A DNA stretch of 44,279 nucleotides from a virus (IMGVR_UViG_3300022693_000703:1-44279), one strand, 5' to 3'; positions 26,358-33,099 are shown, numbered from the stretch's first letter. Translations and numbers: made by a program. Notes: generated from the letters alone by a model not told the origin.

Positions 26358-26418
26358 GGGTGATGCGCAAAAGCTAGGTATTTACATTCTTGAACTTGAG
26401 CGTGGTTACAACCTATGA
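26194..26418 (+). CDS. Outer spanin lipoprotein (Rz1-like), nested
   Basis: The ATG at 26194 follows AGGAGC and opens a 74-residue frame inside the preceding gene, in a different frame. It is a classic lipoprotein: MKKVLMMFRK, a hydrophobic core, and a lipobox LTGC with Cys23 as the lipidated residue. The mature part starts VTTECPTMPAKPTKPTL, with the Pro/Lys-rich look of Rz1 proteins. It would be anchored to the inner leaflet of the outer membrane and pair with the inner spanin. It overlaps the next gene by 4 bp. Confidence 0.85.
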   Translation: MKKVLMMFRKTLLIGLMIILTGCVTTECPTMPAKPTKPTLESIQQTSEGGMILSKGDAQKLGIYILELERGYNL

Positions 26419-26648
26419 ATGATAGCTATGAATTTAAAGCTACGCATCATGGTAGTTTACATGGCGTTCCTTGTTGGATTGATATGCGCGATGATATTGA
26501 ACCGGGCATTCAAGCCAAAGGCGGCTTCATAGGTGAATTTGCACTTGATGTAATGGAGTTCTTGTTTGGCTGTTACTGCGCATTAAGGTGTAGTGTAGAT
26601 CCTGATTTTGAGCCTATGTTTCCGATCAAATTAAAAAAGCCCGTTTAA
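26415..26648 (+). CDS. Small hypothetical protein closing the late operon
   Basis: This 77-residue protein has no signal peptide. It reads ATHHGSLHGVPCWIDMRDD and IGEFALDVMEFLFGCYCALRC, and several Cys residues cluster in the second half. Similar genes occur after lysis cassettes in phages of marine gammaproteobacteria, but I do not recognise a function. The coding end overlaps the terminator stem that follows. Confidence 0.6.
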   Translation: MNDSYEFKATHHGSLHGVPCWIDMRDDIEPGIQAKGGFIGEFALDVMEFLFGCYCALRCSVDPDFEPMFPIKLKKPV

Positions 26649-26658
26649 CGGGCTTTTT
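26633..26658 (+). terminator. Bidirectional rho-independent terminator of the late operon
   Basis: AAAAAAGCCCG-tttaa-CGGGCTTTTT gives a GC-rich 5-bp core (26639-26643 with 26649-26653) extended by A/T pairs, with a T run on each strand. It closes the rightward late transcript and also lies just past the stop of the minus-strand gene at 26660, so it serves both directions. Confidence 0.92.
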
Positions 26659-26659
26659 G

Positions 26660-27181
26660 TTATCCAAGTCGTGCTGTTTCAAACCACTTTAAATAAAGAA
26701 ATCCTTTAGCCGGATCAGAATTTGGATTTACGACCCTAAGAAGAAATTCAGTGTTATCAGGCAAGATCTTTATGTCTTCAGGATCAATAGATTCATCCCC
26801 TTCAAGCCTGTTACCTGTTAGTTCTGTTCCTCCAAGTGGTGCCAAGTCTGTCAACTGGCCTAAGTCAGAAGCCGTACACATCTGTATTGTGTTTTTGGTT
26901 TCAGCAGAGCTATAACTGTTCATGTTAAATATTTCAAGTTCATCGCCTACATAGCCGGTTATTGTTGCGCCAGTTCTCACCTCATAAGAAACATCAGGAT
27001 GATTCGCCTTGATCAGCCTTGAAAACAAGTGAATAGCCCTAGCGCCGTTCTTAACGCTAATTAAATAATCATCGTTTGGTGGTATATCAAACAGGTGGAA
27101 AAATCTGAAAGCAATGCCTTAATAAATGGCGCTTTGTGTAAGCGTCATTGTGGGTTTAATTTTGTATTCAGGAAAAAACAT
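26660..27181 (-). pseudogene. Minus-strand gene interrupted by an in-frame TAA
   Basis: On the minus strand a ribosome site (AAAGGTGG) precedes an ATG at 27181-27179. The frame reads MFFPEYKIKPTMTLTQSAIY, then TAA at 27121-27119, then continues in the same frame without further stops for about 150 codons (GIAFRFFHLFDIPPNDDYL, VKNGARAIHLFSRLIKANHP, a beta-rich middle with ATITGYVGDELEIFNM, and LLRVVNPNSDPAKGFLYLKW). A single base change, for example from AAA, would explain it. The downstream part might still be made from a TTG at 27028. It lies alone between late operon and integrase, a typical cargo-gene spot. Function unknown. Confidence 0.65.
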
Positions 27182-27251
27182 AGCGCCACCTTTAGTAATG
27201 AGAGCAATTTAATAATACTCCCAGCTATGTTAAAAGGCTAATTTATGTACA

Positions 27252-27478
27252 GTTACACATGGGTTACACATAACCTGTTTTTATATCTATTAAAGCGCGT
27301 CATAGAGCGATTTTGTTTTGATTTTTGGCAGTAGGGCAGTATTGTAAAGCGTTTTTGTGCTACACTTATAAACAAGCGGTAAATACCGCCACTGGCGTAT
27401 TTTACGCCCTTTATGGTAGTATTTAATTAACCCTAATTGGGTACAAAAATGTAACGTATGGTTACACATGCGTTACAC
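27252..27478 (+). repeat. Pair of GTTACACATG(G/C)GTTACAC direct repeats upstream of integrase 1
   Basis: Two 18-bp copies differing by one base lie at 27252-27269 and 27461-27478, the second just before the integrase ribosome site. Each copy itself contains two GTTACAC units 11 bp apart. Paired short repeats spaced about one helical turn next to an integrase gene look like arm-type binding sites or direct operator sites. No core site can be named without the host junction. Confidence 0.6.
27342..27408 (+). promoter_or_regulatory. Integrase 1 promoter with two palindromic operators
   Basis: A possible promoter is TTGTAA (27342-27347) and TTATAA (27366-27371) with 18 bp between. Directly downstream are two palindromes: GCGGTAAATACCGC (27376-27389) and GGCGTATTTTACGCC (27394-27408). 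The latter recurs exactly upstream of the excisionase-like gene at 29447. A GGGTACA half-site of the early operator also lies at 27439-27445. A regulator binding these would control the integration and excision genes together. Confidence 0.6.
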
Positions 27479-27493
27479 GAAAGGGTGCTGTTT

Positions 27494-28555
27494 ATGAGCA
27501 AAGATATACCTTCTAAAAAGTATAAAGGTGTTTATTATCGAGACTTAAAAAGCGGTGATCGTTCTTACTTTATTATCACTCGCATAGCTGGCAAACAAAA
27601 ACGTATAAGCGTTGGTAAAAAATCAGAGGGTATCACAGAGGCTTTCTGTTACCAGCAAAAAGTCAAGATCATCAACGCTGAAAAGTTTGGTGAAGGCACG
27701 GCCGAAATACTGCAGCGCAAAAACAAAGAAGATCCCACATTCCGTGAACTGTTCGACTACTGGCTGAAGAACAGCGGCCACAAAGAAAACTCAAAGCGCG
27801 TAGCAAAATACCTAATTAATCAGGTGCCATTTGCTAACGAAAGAAAGATAACGCGAAACCACATAATTAAGTTCCAGCGCGAAATGCAAAAGGAACGCTC
27901 GAGCAATACCGTTGATCACAAAATCAATATGCTTTCATCGGTTTTTAACCTGGCAATTGCTGACGGTAAATATCGTTTTGAAAATCCGTGCGCTAACGTA
28001 CCTAGAACGAACGCAAATGATAAACGTGATAGATACCTCACCAAAGAAGAAGTACGCGCGTTGCTGGATGCTACGCGTGACAATGATCGGCTTTACATGT
28101 TTACTAAGTTGGCACTTTGCACAGGCGCCAGAATAGGAACCCTTATGAACATACGGGCCGAGCACATAAAAGGCGAAACCGTACAGCTTTACAACGTTAA
28201 AAAGGATCGTTATTACACTGGTTTTTTGAACGCAGAAACGCAGCAGCTTTTGAAAGGCCGTAAAGGTTTTGTATTAAGCTGGGATGATCCAGAACGTATG
28301 CCCAATAACAATCAATATCAGTGGCGCATGGCTAGAATATTCAACCGGCTATTCAATGAGGGTGTAACAGACCGCAGACAACGCGTAGTAATTCACACGT
28401 TACGCCACACAGTAGCCAGCCAGTTAGTACAGAGCGGTACACCATTACAGGTAGTTGCCAGAGTATTAGATCACGAGTCTATACGCAGTGCAGAACGTTA
28501 CGCGAAGCTAAACCAAGACAATGTTAAAACCGCGTTGAATAATATTTGGCAATAA
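27494..28555 (+). CDS. Tyrosine recombinase / integrase 1
   Basis: I choose the ATG at 27494, eight bases after AAGGG; the protein has 353 residues. It has an N-terminal arm-binding region (KYKGVYYRDLKSGDRSYFI), a core-binding helix bundle (FRELFDYWLKNSGHKENSKR) and a catalytic domain with Arg in CTGARIGTLMNI, HTLRHT (His-x-x-Arg), His in VLDHES and the nucleophile Tyr in ERYAKLN. All catalytic residues are intact. It would join phage and host DNA at att sites. A second, unrelated-looking integrase lies at 35.8 kb. Confidence 0.95.
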   Translation: MSKDIPSKKYKGVYYRDLKSGDRSYFIITRIAGKQKRISVGKKSEGITEAFCYQQKVKIINAEKFGEGTAEILQRKNKEDPTFRELFDYWLKNSGHKENSKRVAKYLINQVPFANERKITRNHIIKFQREMQKERSSNTVDHKINMLSSVFNLAIADGKYRFENPCANVPRTNANDKRDRYLTKEEVRALLDATRDNDRLYMFTKLALCTGARIGTLMNIRAEHIKGETVQLYNVKKDRYYTGFLNAETQQLLKGRKGFVLSWDDPERMPNNNQYQWRMARIFNRLFNEGVTDRRQRVVIHTLRHTVASQLVQSGTPLQVVARVLDHESIRSAERYAKLNQDNVKTALNNIWQ

Positions 28556-28582
28556 AAAACTGTAAATAATTGCTTTTTATAC

Positions 28583-28617
28583 TTGCTTTTGGGTACAAGC
28601 GGATTTAATATGTACCC
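28583..28617 (+). promoter_or_regulatory. Early promoter with GGGTACA...TGTACCC operator (copy 1)
   Basis: TTGCTT (28583-28588) and TAATAT (28606-28611) are 17 bp apart. The inverted repeat GGGTACA (28591-28597) and TGTACCC (28611-28617) lies across spacer and -10 box, 13 bp between arms, ideal for repression. The same element occurs before several other early genes. The stretch from about 28562 is also nearly the same as the region following integrase 2 (37000-37057). Confidence 0.8.
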
Positions 28618-28655
28618 AGTTTACAATAAACACCCAAGCAAACAGGAAAAGCAAA

Positions 28656-29366
28656 ATGAAAGAAATCAACGAAATTGTTAATAACCATATCAGCTCACTT
28701 CAAAGTGAAGGTATTCTTCAAAAAGCCATTGAAGAAGGCGTTGGCAAGGCGGTAATGAAAGCCATTGAGGAACAATTTAACTCATGGGGTGGCATTACTA
28801 AGCAGTTGGAAACAATTTTTAAAGAAAAGCTTTTGATTGATGCCAGTAATTTAGATCTTCCAACTTACAATCATGTAATGGGTCAAGCGGTAAAGATGCG
28901 AATTGAAAAGCACTTAACTGAAGAAGCAGGCGCTCGAATGATGGCAAGCATTGAAGAACTGCTAACGCCAATGCCAGCCGAAATGAAAACGCACGATTTT
29001 ATTGAAAAAATTTGTGAATACTGGAAGTCAGACGATCCTTGTAGTTGTTATGATGATCTTGACGAGAGTGCAACCGTTGAAGTAACAGAAAGCTCAGGCG
29101 CATTAAGAAACACTTACAATCTTAAAATATGGAAACAAAGAAAAGATGATTCTTATTTAAGCGGTTCAAGGGATAAAAGGCCAGACGTTGATTTATATAT
29201 TTCAGGAAAAGGCGAAATTAGAATTTCACATGCTTTTAATCCTACCCTTTTGCATGAGGAAGAAAGTGTTATTGTGAAAGCTTATACCGCTGGTACAAAG
29301 TTAACCGACATAGCTGATTATGACCCTGACGATTATGAATATGAATTGAAGGGCGAGTATTACTAA
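28656..29366 (+). CDS. Early protein of unknown function, 236 residues
   Basis: The N-terminal ~120 residues are helical (EINEIVNNHISSLQSEGIL, KAVMKAIEEQFNSW, VKMRIEKHLTEEAG); the rest is beta-rich and acidic with a Cys pair (DDPCSCYDDLDES) and ends in DPDDYEYELKGEYY. It is a single-gene unit between the operator-controlled promoter and a terminator. An AGGAAA ribosome site precedes the ATG. I recognise no family; the strong acidic character could suit a DNA-mimic or inhibitor, which is only a guess. Confidence 0.7.
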   Translation: MKEINEIVNNHISSLQSEGILQKAIEEGVGKAVMKAIEEQFNSWGGITKQLETIFKEKLLIDASNLDLPTYNHVMGQAVKMRIEKHLTEEAGARMMASIEELLTPMPAEMKTHDFIEKICEYWKSDDPCSCYDDLDESATVEVTESSGALRNTYNLKIWKQRKDDSYLSGSRDKRPDVDLYISGKGEIRISHAFNPTLLHEEESVIVKAYTAGTKLTDIADYDPDDYEYELKGEYY

Positions 29367-29391
29367 CAAAACACCTATACCTAACAAAGAG

Positions 29392-29424
29392 AGCCTGTAA
29401 GTACAGCTTACAGGTTCTTTTTTT
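29392..29424 (+). terminator. Rho-independent terminator after the 236-residue gene
   Basis: AGCCTGTAAG (29392-29401) pairs with CTTACAGGTT (29407-29416) around a 5-base loop, followed by an eight-base T run. It isolates the upstream single-gene operon from the regulator genes that follow. Confidence 0.92.
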
Positions 29425-29446
29425 GTGTCGAATTTCTGAATTTTGT

Positions 29447-29509
29447 GGCGTATTTTACGCCCTTACATACGAACACCAGTTGCCATAATTAAGCCTATGG
29501 TCGTATATT
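29447..29509 (+). promoter_or_regulatory. Promoter and palindromic operator of the excisionase-like gene
   Basis: GGCGTATTTTACGCC (29447-29461) repeats exactly the palindrome in front of integrase 1. Downstream, TTGCCA (29480-29485) and TATATT (29504-29509) form a possible promoter with 18-bp spacing, and GGGGGTG provides the ribosome site. The shared palindrome suggests coordinated control of integrase 1 and this gene. Confidence 0.65.
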
Positions 29510-29533
29510 TATTTTATGGGGGTGCTTTAGCTT

Positions 29534-29737
29534 ATGAAAGAGTATTTAACCACTTCAGAATCCGCAAAATATTCAGGGCTTTCTGTATCTCTATTATCAA
29601 AATTAAGGCAGCGTGGAACCGGTTGCGCATACACGCGCATTGGTGACCCAAAAACAAAAGCGGTTATCAGATACAAGCGATCTGATCTTGATGCATGGAT
29701 GAGCCAAAACAAAATACAGACAATAGGCGGTGCATGA
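29534..29737 (+). CDS. Excisionase / AlpA-like helix-turn-helix protein
   Basis: The 67-residue protein has a MerR/HTH_17-type winged helix: YLTTSESAKYSGLSVSLLSK, a wing with CAYTRIGDPKTKAVIRYKRSDL and DAWMSQ. Proteins of this shape act as excisionases or AlpA regulators of integrase. Its operator is shared with integrase 1, which supports the excision link, though the genes are 1 kb apart. Alternative: simple transcription regulator. Confidence 0.75.
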   Translation: MKEYLTTSESAKYSGLSVSLLSKLRQRGTGCAYTRIGDPKTKAVIRYKRSDLDAWMSQNKIQTIGGA

Positions 29738-29746
29738 TTATTGAGA

Positions 29747-29959
29747 ATGTTTCTGCGCATTAAACGCATTGAAAACGGCTATTCACAAAGCGAACTAGCC
29801 AATGTTGTAAAGGTATCTCAGCAAACAATAGCTAAGTGGGAAAAGGGTGTTACGAAACCGTCAGAGTTCAAACAAATAAGATTACTGGAAAACTTACTTA
29901 ATGCAGATGCAAGGGATCTTTTCCCTGATCTGTTTGATGATTCAGTTTTAGCCGAATAA
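29747..29959 (+). CDS. XRE-family transcription regulator
   Basis: From the ATG at 29747 the product has 70 residues; a TTG six bases upstream would add two. It is nearly a pure Cro/CI-type HTH: LRIKRIENGYSQSELANVVK, VSQQTIAKWEKGVTKPSEFK and LLENLLNADARDLFPDLF. It has no dimerisation or cleavage domain, so it resembles a Cro or a small activator. It follows the excisionase-like gene by 10 bp and precedes the C4/ant locus, so it may regulate either. Confidence 0.8.
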   Translation: MFLRIKRIENGYSQSELANVVKVSQQTIAKWEKGVTKPSEFKQIRLLENLLNADARDLFPDLFDDSVLAE

Positions 29960-29963
29960 GGCG

Positions 29964-29992
29964 TTTACTTTAATAAAAAACATGCTTACTAT
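29964..29992 (+). promoter_or_regulatory. Promoter of the C4 RNA / ant transcript
   Basis: TTTACT (29964-29969) and TACTAT (29987-29992) are separated by 17 bp. Transcription would start near 30000, right at the beginning of the structured segment, and continue into ant. No operator of the other two kinds lies here, which fits constitutive synthesis as in P1 immI. Confidence 0.6.
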
Positions 29993-29999
29993 AAGCAGG

Positions 30000-30120
30000 C
30001 AATAAGCGACAGGGCATAGTTCCCGAGCATGGCGGCATTGGTATCCTGTCCACCGATGATATAAACCGTCATGCTCACCCGCTGAATAGTTTAGCAACGA
30101 AGCAGTAAAATCCTTTACGA
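30000..30120 (+). ncRNA. C4-like antisense RNA controlling ant
   Basis: This stretch has no gene but dense complementarity. GAGCATGGCGG (30025-30035) pairs with CCGTCATGCTC (30066-30076), an 11-bp stem with one G-U; inside, CATTGG (30036-30041) pairs with CCGATG (30053-30058). The loop's CCTGTC can pair with GACAGG at 30008-30013. CACCC and ATAG (30077-30088) match CTATGGGTG at 30129-30137 in the leader, and ATGGCGG (30029-30035) matches CCGCCAT at 30182-30188 by the ant ribosome site. In P1 and P7, C4 RNA is cut from the ant transcript and blocks ant expression by such pairing. Position and pairing fit; the family call needs a covariance search. Confidence 0.65.
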
Positions 30121-30204
30121 ACAAAATTCTATGGGTGAAACGGCAGGCCGAATGTTCGCGGCCTTTGCTAACCGGAGTAACCCGCCATTTCAAAGGTGAT
30201 GGTT
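30121..30204 (+). promoter_or_regulatory. ant leader, target of the C4-like RNA
   Basis: The leader has its own nested hairpin: GGGT with ACCC, CGG with CCG, and GGCCG with CGGCC around an aatgttcg loop (about 30133-30183). CTATGGGTG at the left and CCGCCAT at the right are complementary to the upstream RNA. The ribosome site AAAGG (30192-30196) follows directly after the second target, so pairing could hide it. Confidence 0.55.
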
Positions 30205-30993
30205 ATGTCAAATATAATTCCCTTCAATTTTCACAATAATTCAGTTCGCGTAATTGAAAAAGATGGTGATCCTTGGTTTGTTGCTAAGGATGTTGCTGAA
30301 CTTTTGGGTTATGCAAACACCAGCAAGGCAACCAATACGCATTGCAAAAACGTTCAGACCTGCCCTACCGAAATGGGAGGTCAGGTTAGAAACGTTCAAA
30401 TAATACCTGAACGTGATGTTTACCGATTAATCATGAGATCAAAACTTCCTGAAGCCGAAGCTTTTGAAGAATGGGTTGTTGGTGAAGTTCTTCCTGCCAT
30501 TCGAAAAAATGGTGAATATAAAGCGCCACAACTACCAGACTTCAATGATCCAGCAGCAGCAGCGCGAGCATGGGCTGATCAGTTTGAACAGGCGAAGTTT
30601 GCTAAAGAAAAGCTTGAAGTAGCAGATCAAGAGATCCAGCGCTTGCAAGGTGTTTGCCACACAATAGCCGCTCAATTCACGCCTGGCATGACACCGGCTC
30701 AATTTTGCAGACAGTTAAACGGTGTTAACGTCCAGCAGGTTCAGAACCACCTTGCCCAGCGCGGCCTGCTAATTAAAGAACGCCACGGCTTCAAAGCAGC
30801 TTCATACTACCGAGACAACTGGTTTGCTGAAAAAGTATCTGAACCGCAAGAAGGCATTGTTGCAACTAAGGTTGTTCTCACCAAGAAAGGCGCGGTTAAC
30901 CTCTACAAGTTTTATTTGAAAGGCGATTTACCAATGAAAGCGAATTGGGATGGTTCACACACTCATTGCCTATTCGATGATAAACCGCAGTGA
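30205..30993 (+). CDS. ant: Phage antirepressor Ant (BRO-N plus KilAC-type domain)
   Basis: The ATG at 30205 is eight bases after AAAGG; GTG and ATG codons upstream overlap the ribosome site. The 262-residue protein has a BRO-N domain (NSVRVIEKDGDPWFVAKDVA, ELLGYANTSKA, RDVYRLIMRSKLPEAEAFEEWV, EVLPAIRKNGEY), a helical linker, and a C-terminal KilAC-like domain (MTPAQFCRQLNGVNVQQVQN, LIKERHGFKAASYYRDNWFA, VVLTKKGAVNLYKFYLKG). In P1 and P22, Ant inactivates a CI-type repressor. No such repressor is in this window. Confidence 0.88.
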   Translation: MSNIIPFNFHNNSVRVIEKDGDPWFVAKDVAELLGYANTSKATNTHCKNVQTCPTEMGGQVRNVQIIPERDVYRLIMRSKLPEAEAFEEWVVGEVLPAIRKNGEYKAPQLPDFNDPAAAARAWADQFEQAKFAKEKLEVADQEIQRLQGVCHTIAAQFTPGMTPAQFCRQLNGVNVQQVQNHLAQRGLLIKERHGFKAASYYRDNWFAEKVSEPQEGIVATKVVLTKKGAVNLYKFYLKGDLPMKANWDGSHTHCLFDDKPQ

Positions 30994-31178
30994 AAATAAC
31001 ACCGCTTAACGCCAACGTTGAAAACGCAAAAATGAAGGCGTACAGCGTAGAACTGAGCAATGGCAAGGCGTTTACGTTCTTGTCAGAGGTTTGCTCGAAC
31101 GTGGAAGAAGTTGAGGCCGCTATCTTAGAACGGTGGCCTCAGTATAATGAGCAAGGCGATAACTATGATAATAAATAA
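30990..31178 (+). CDS. Small early protein of unknown function
   Basis: This 62-residue protein starts at a GTG overlapping the ant stop. It reads KITPLNANVENAKMKAYSVEL and VCSNVEEVEAAILERWPQYN, an alpha-beta mix. The phrase VEEVEAAILERWP is common in small phage proteins next to ant or replication genes, but I know of no assigned function. It is translationally coupled to ant. Confidence 0.6.
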   Translation: MKITPLNANVENAKMKAYSVELSNGKAFTFLSEVCSNVEEVEAAILERWPQYNEQGDNYDNK

Positions 31179-31196
31179 CATTTGGGGGTTTGGTCT

Positions 31197-31946
31197 ATGA
31201 GTATGGAGCTTATGGTCAAAGCCATGAAAACAAAGGTCGGCAATCCTTTAAGAAAACTGGTGCTTTTAAAGCTAGCAGATAACGCCAATGACGCTGGTGA
31301 ATGCTGGCCTTCATTGCAATACATAGCTGACCAGTGCGAGGTTAGCCGTTCTTCAGTTAAGAACCATATACGCGAACTAGAAAGTGCTGGCCTAGTAACT
31401 CGACAGTATAGAAAAACTGATCGCGGTAATCAGTCAAATATTTATCACATTACCCTAGGTCAGAATAAAACCGACATGGGGCAGCATTTGCCTGATGTAG
31501 GGCAACAGGTGACTGAGGGTAGGTCAAAAGCTGCCCTACCCCATAAGGCAGCAGATGCCCCCAGAACCAGTCACTCTTTAGAACCTATCACTGAACCAGT
31601 CAATGAACCTCTTATTGCCGATTCTAAAAAATCGGCCAAGCCGAGCGGTAAAAAGTCAGCAAGTAGGAAAGTTGCTTTACCTGATGACTTCAAACCTACG
31701 GCGCAGCATGTAGAACTTGCAAATAAATCAGGTGTTGATTTAAACCATGAGTTTGAGCAGTTCAAGGATTACCACAAAGCCAAAGACAGTAAGATGGTTG
31801 ACTGGCACGCAGCACTTCGAACATGGATACGCAACGCTGCAAAGTTTGCCAAGAACAAGCCAGCAGGTAAGCGTGCTGGGTATTTAGCGGGTAACTCTAA
31901 ACAAATGGATTATAGTAAGGGGATCGGTAAAGATGGTAAATTCTAG
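31197..31946 (+). CDS. Phage replication initiator (lambda O-like, HTH_36 type)
   Basis: The chosen ATG lies after GGGGG; the product is 249 residues. Residues 1-85 are a winged helix: MKTKVGNPLRKLVLLKLADN, ECWPSLQYIADQCEVSRSSV, KNHIRELESAGLVTRQYRKT. A Pro/Ser/Lys linker follows, then a DnaT/primosome-like C-terminus (LPDDFKPTAQHVELANKSGV, DWHAALRTWIRNAAKFA). It would bind the origin and recruit the helicase loader encoded next, with which it overlaps by 14 bp. As in lambda, the origin may lie inside the linker region, where GTAGGGCA and TGCCCTAC form an inverted pair near 31498-31540. Confidence 0.85.
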   Translation: MSMELMVKAMKTKVGNPLRKLVLLKLADNANDAGECWPSLQYIADQCEVSRSSVKNHIRELESAGLVTRQYRKTDRGNQSNIYHITLGQNKTDMGQHLPDVGQQVTEGRSKAALPHKAADAPRTSHSLEPITEPVNEPLIADSKKSAKPSGKKSASRKVALPDDFKPTAQHVELANKSGVDLNHEFEQFKDYHKAKDSKMVDWHAALRTWIRNAAKFAKNKPAGKRAGYLAGNSKQMDYSKGIGKDGKF

Positions 31947-32736
31947 CGCAAACAGCATTGCGGATATATTGGCGTGTAAATCAATGGAAACTAAAACTGA
32001 ATTTTGTGAAAAGCATGGCGAGTTTACAACCAGCCTTGTTAAGTTCCCCGGCCAAGAGCCGCGCTGGACAACTTGCCAAGCGTGTTTTGCTGAAGAACGT
32101 AAAGCCGAAGAACGCCAAATGGCGCAGAAACTGGAAAAGGAAAACAAAGAACGTAAGATCCAGTTCGCTTTAGGCCGTGCAGCAATACCACCACGTTTTT
32201 CAGATCGTAAGTTTGACAACTACGTGATTGAAAACGAGGGCCAGCAAAAGGCTTATAATGCCGCTAAACGTTATGCGGAACAGTGGGAAGAAAACAAAAA
32301 GCTTGGTCGTTGCCTCATGATGGTTGGTAAGCCTGGCACTGGTAAAACGCATTTAGCTATTGCCATAGCGCGTGTGGTGCTTGATGGTGATGAAGTTGCC
32401 ATGTACGTAAGAGCGACAGAGGCCATTTCAACGGTTACTGAAACATACAGCCGCGACAGCCAGAAAACAGAGCGACAGGCGTTAGACAGCTTTGCTATGC
32501 CAGATCTGTTAATCATTGACGAACTTGGCAGACAGCGCGGAACCGATAACGAGCGCATTATCTTGTTTGAAATCATTAACCGCCGTTACGAAGAAGCCAA
32601 GCCAACGATTATCATAAGTAACCTTGATCTGGCTGGTTTACGCGGTTACATGGATGAAGCCACTGAGGATCGTTTGCGTGAAGGCGGTGGGCGTGCAATT
32701 GGTTTTGATTGGGATAGTTACCGCCGTAAGGTTTGA
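31933..32736 (+). CDS. Helicase loader / DnaC-like AAA+ ATPase
   Basis: The 267-residue protein has an N-terminal part with a Cys cluster (CEKHGEF, TTCQACFAEERK), a coiled charged segment, then an AAA+ domain: Walker A GKPGTGKTH, Walker B LLIIDELG, and TIIISNLDLAGLRGYMDE before EDRLREGGGRAIGFDWDSYR. This matches DnaC/lambda P-functional analogues that load host DnaB at the origin. Gene overlap with the initiator supports a replication pair. Confidence 0.93.
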   Translation: MVNSSANSIADILACKSMETKTEFCEKHGEFTTSLVKFPGQEPRWTTCQACFAEERKAEERQMAQKLEKENKERKIQFALGRAAIPPRFSDRKFDNYVIENEGQQKAYNAAKRYAEQWEENKKLGRCLMMVGKPGTGKTHLAIAIARVVLDGDEVAMYVRATEAISTVTETYSRDSQKTERQALDSFAMPDLLIIDELGRQRGTDNERIILFEIINRRYEEAKPTIIISNLDLAGLRGYMDEATEDRLREGGGRAIGFDWDSYRRKV

Positions 32737-32789
32737 CCGCTCCTGTAATACCTGTTAAAAATTAGCTTTTAATAAATCGAGTAAGCTAC

Positions 32790-33002
32790 ATGAGCAGGGA
32801 TATTGATCTGATCGTTGAACGAGAGGAAGAAATTAAAAACAAACAAATTCAGGCAGCGCGAACGCCAGCAAAGAACGCGTTGCCTAACCCAAACGGGTAT
32901 TGCTTCTTTTGTCGTGAGAAGTTAACAAGTGGTGAGAGGTTTTGTGATGATGATTGCGCTGCAGACTGGAACCACGAACGAAGAATGAAAAAGATTTATT
33001 GA
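32790..33002 (+). CDS. Small zinc-finger protein
   Basis: The 70-residue protein has a charged N-terminal helix (DIDLIVEREEEIKNKQIQAA) and a four-Cys zinc knuckle, CFFCREKLTSGERFCDDDC, followed by WNHERRMKKIY. Similar zinc-ribbon proteins follow DnaC-like genes in many phages; their role is not settled. It ends the replication operon before a terminator. Confidence 0.7.
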   Translation: MSRDIDLIVEREEEIKNKQIQAARTPAKNALPNPNGYCFFCREKLTSGERFCDDDCAADWNHERRMKKIY

Positions 33003-33058
33003 CGCACAAAAAATAAACCGATATGGTTTATCTGCTTGTTTTCCTTGGGTGTGTGTTT

Positions 33059-33087
33059 GGCCGGTTCCCACAGCCGGCCTTTTTTTA
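33059..33087 (+). terminator. Rho-independent terminator of the replication operon
   Basis: GGCCGG (33059-33064) pairs with CCGGCC (33074-33079) around a nine-base loop, followed by eight T residues. It is the end of the ant-O-P transcript. Confidence 0.92.
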
Positions 33088-33099
33088 TCAGGATGAGTT

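Noticed and set aside
29443-29646. 67-codon plus-strand frame overlapping the excisionase-like gene
   Set aside because: It covers the promoter and operator, has no ribosome site, and the alternative frame at 29534 has a clear HTH and good start.
29948-30193. 81-codon minus-strand frame over the C4-like region
   Set aside because: No ribosome site or family pattern; the region is better explained by structured RNA, whose complementarity makes both strands look alike.
31517-31541. KOPS-like octamers (GGGTAGGT on plus, CCCTACCC on plus = GGGTAGGG on minus) in the replication gene
   Set aside because: Tempting because of the FtsK-gamma fusion, but a 7-base fixed motif is expected a few times by chance in 44 kb on two strands, and I cannot count all cases or test strand bias.
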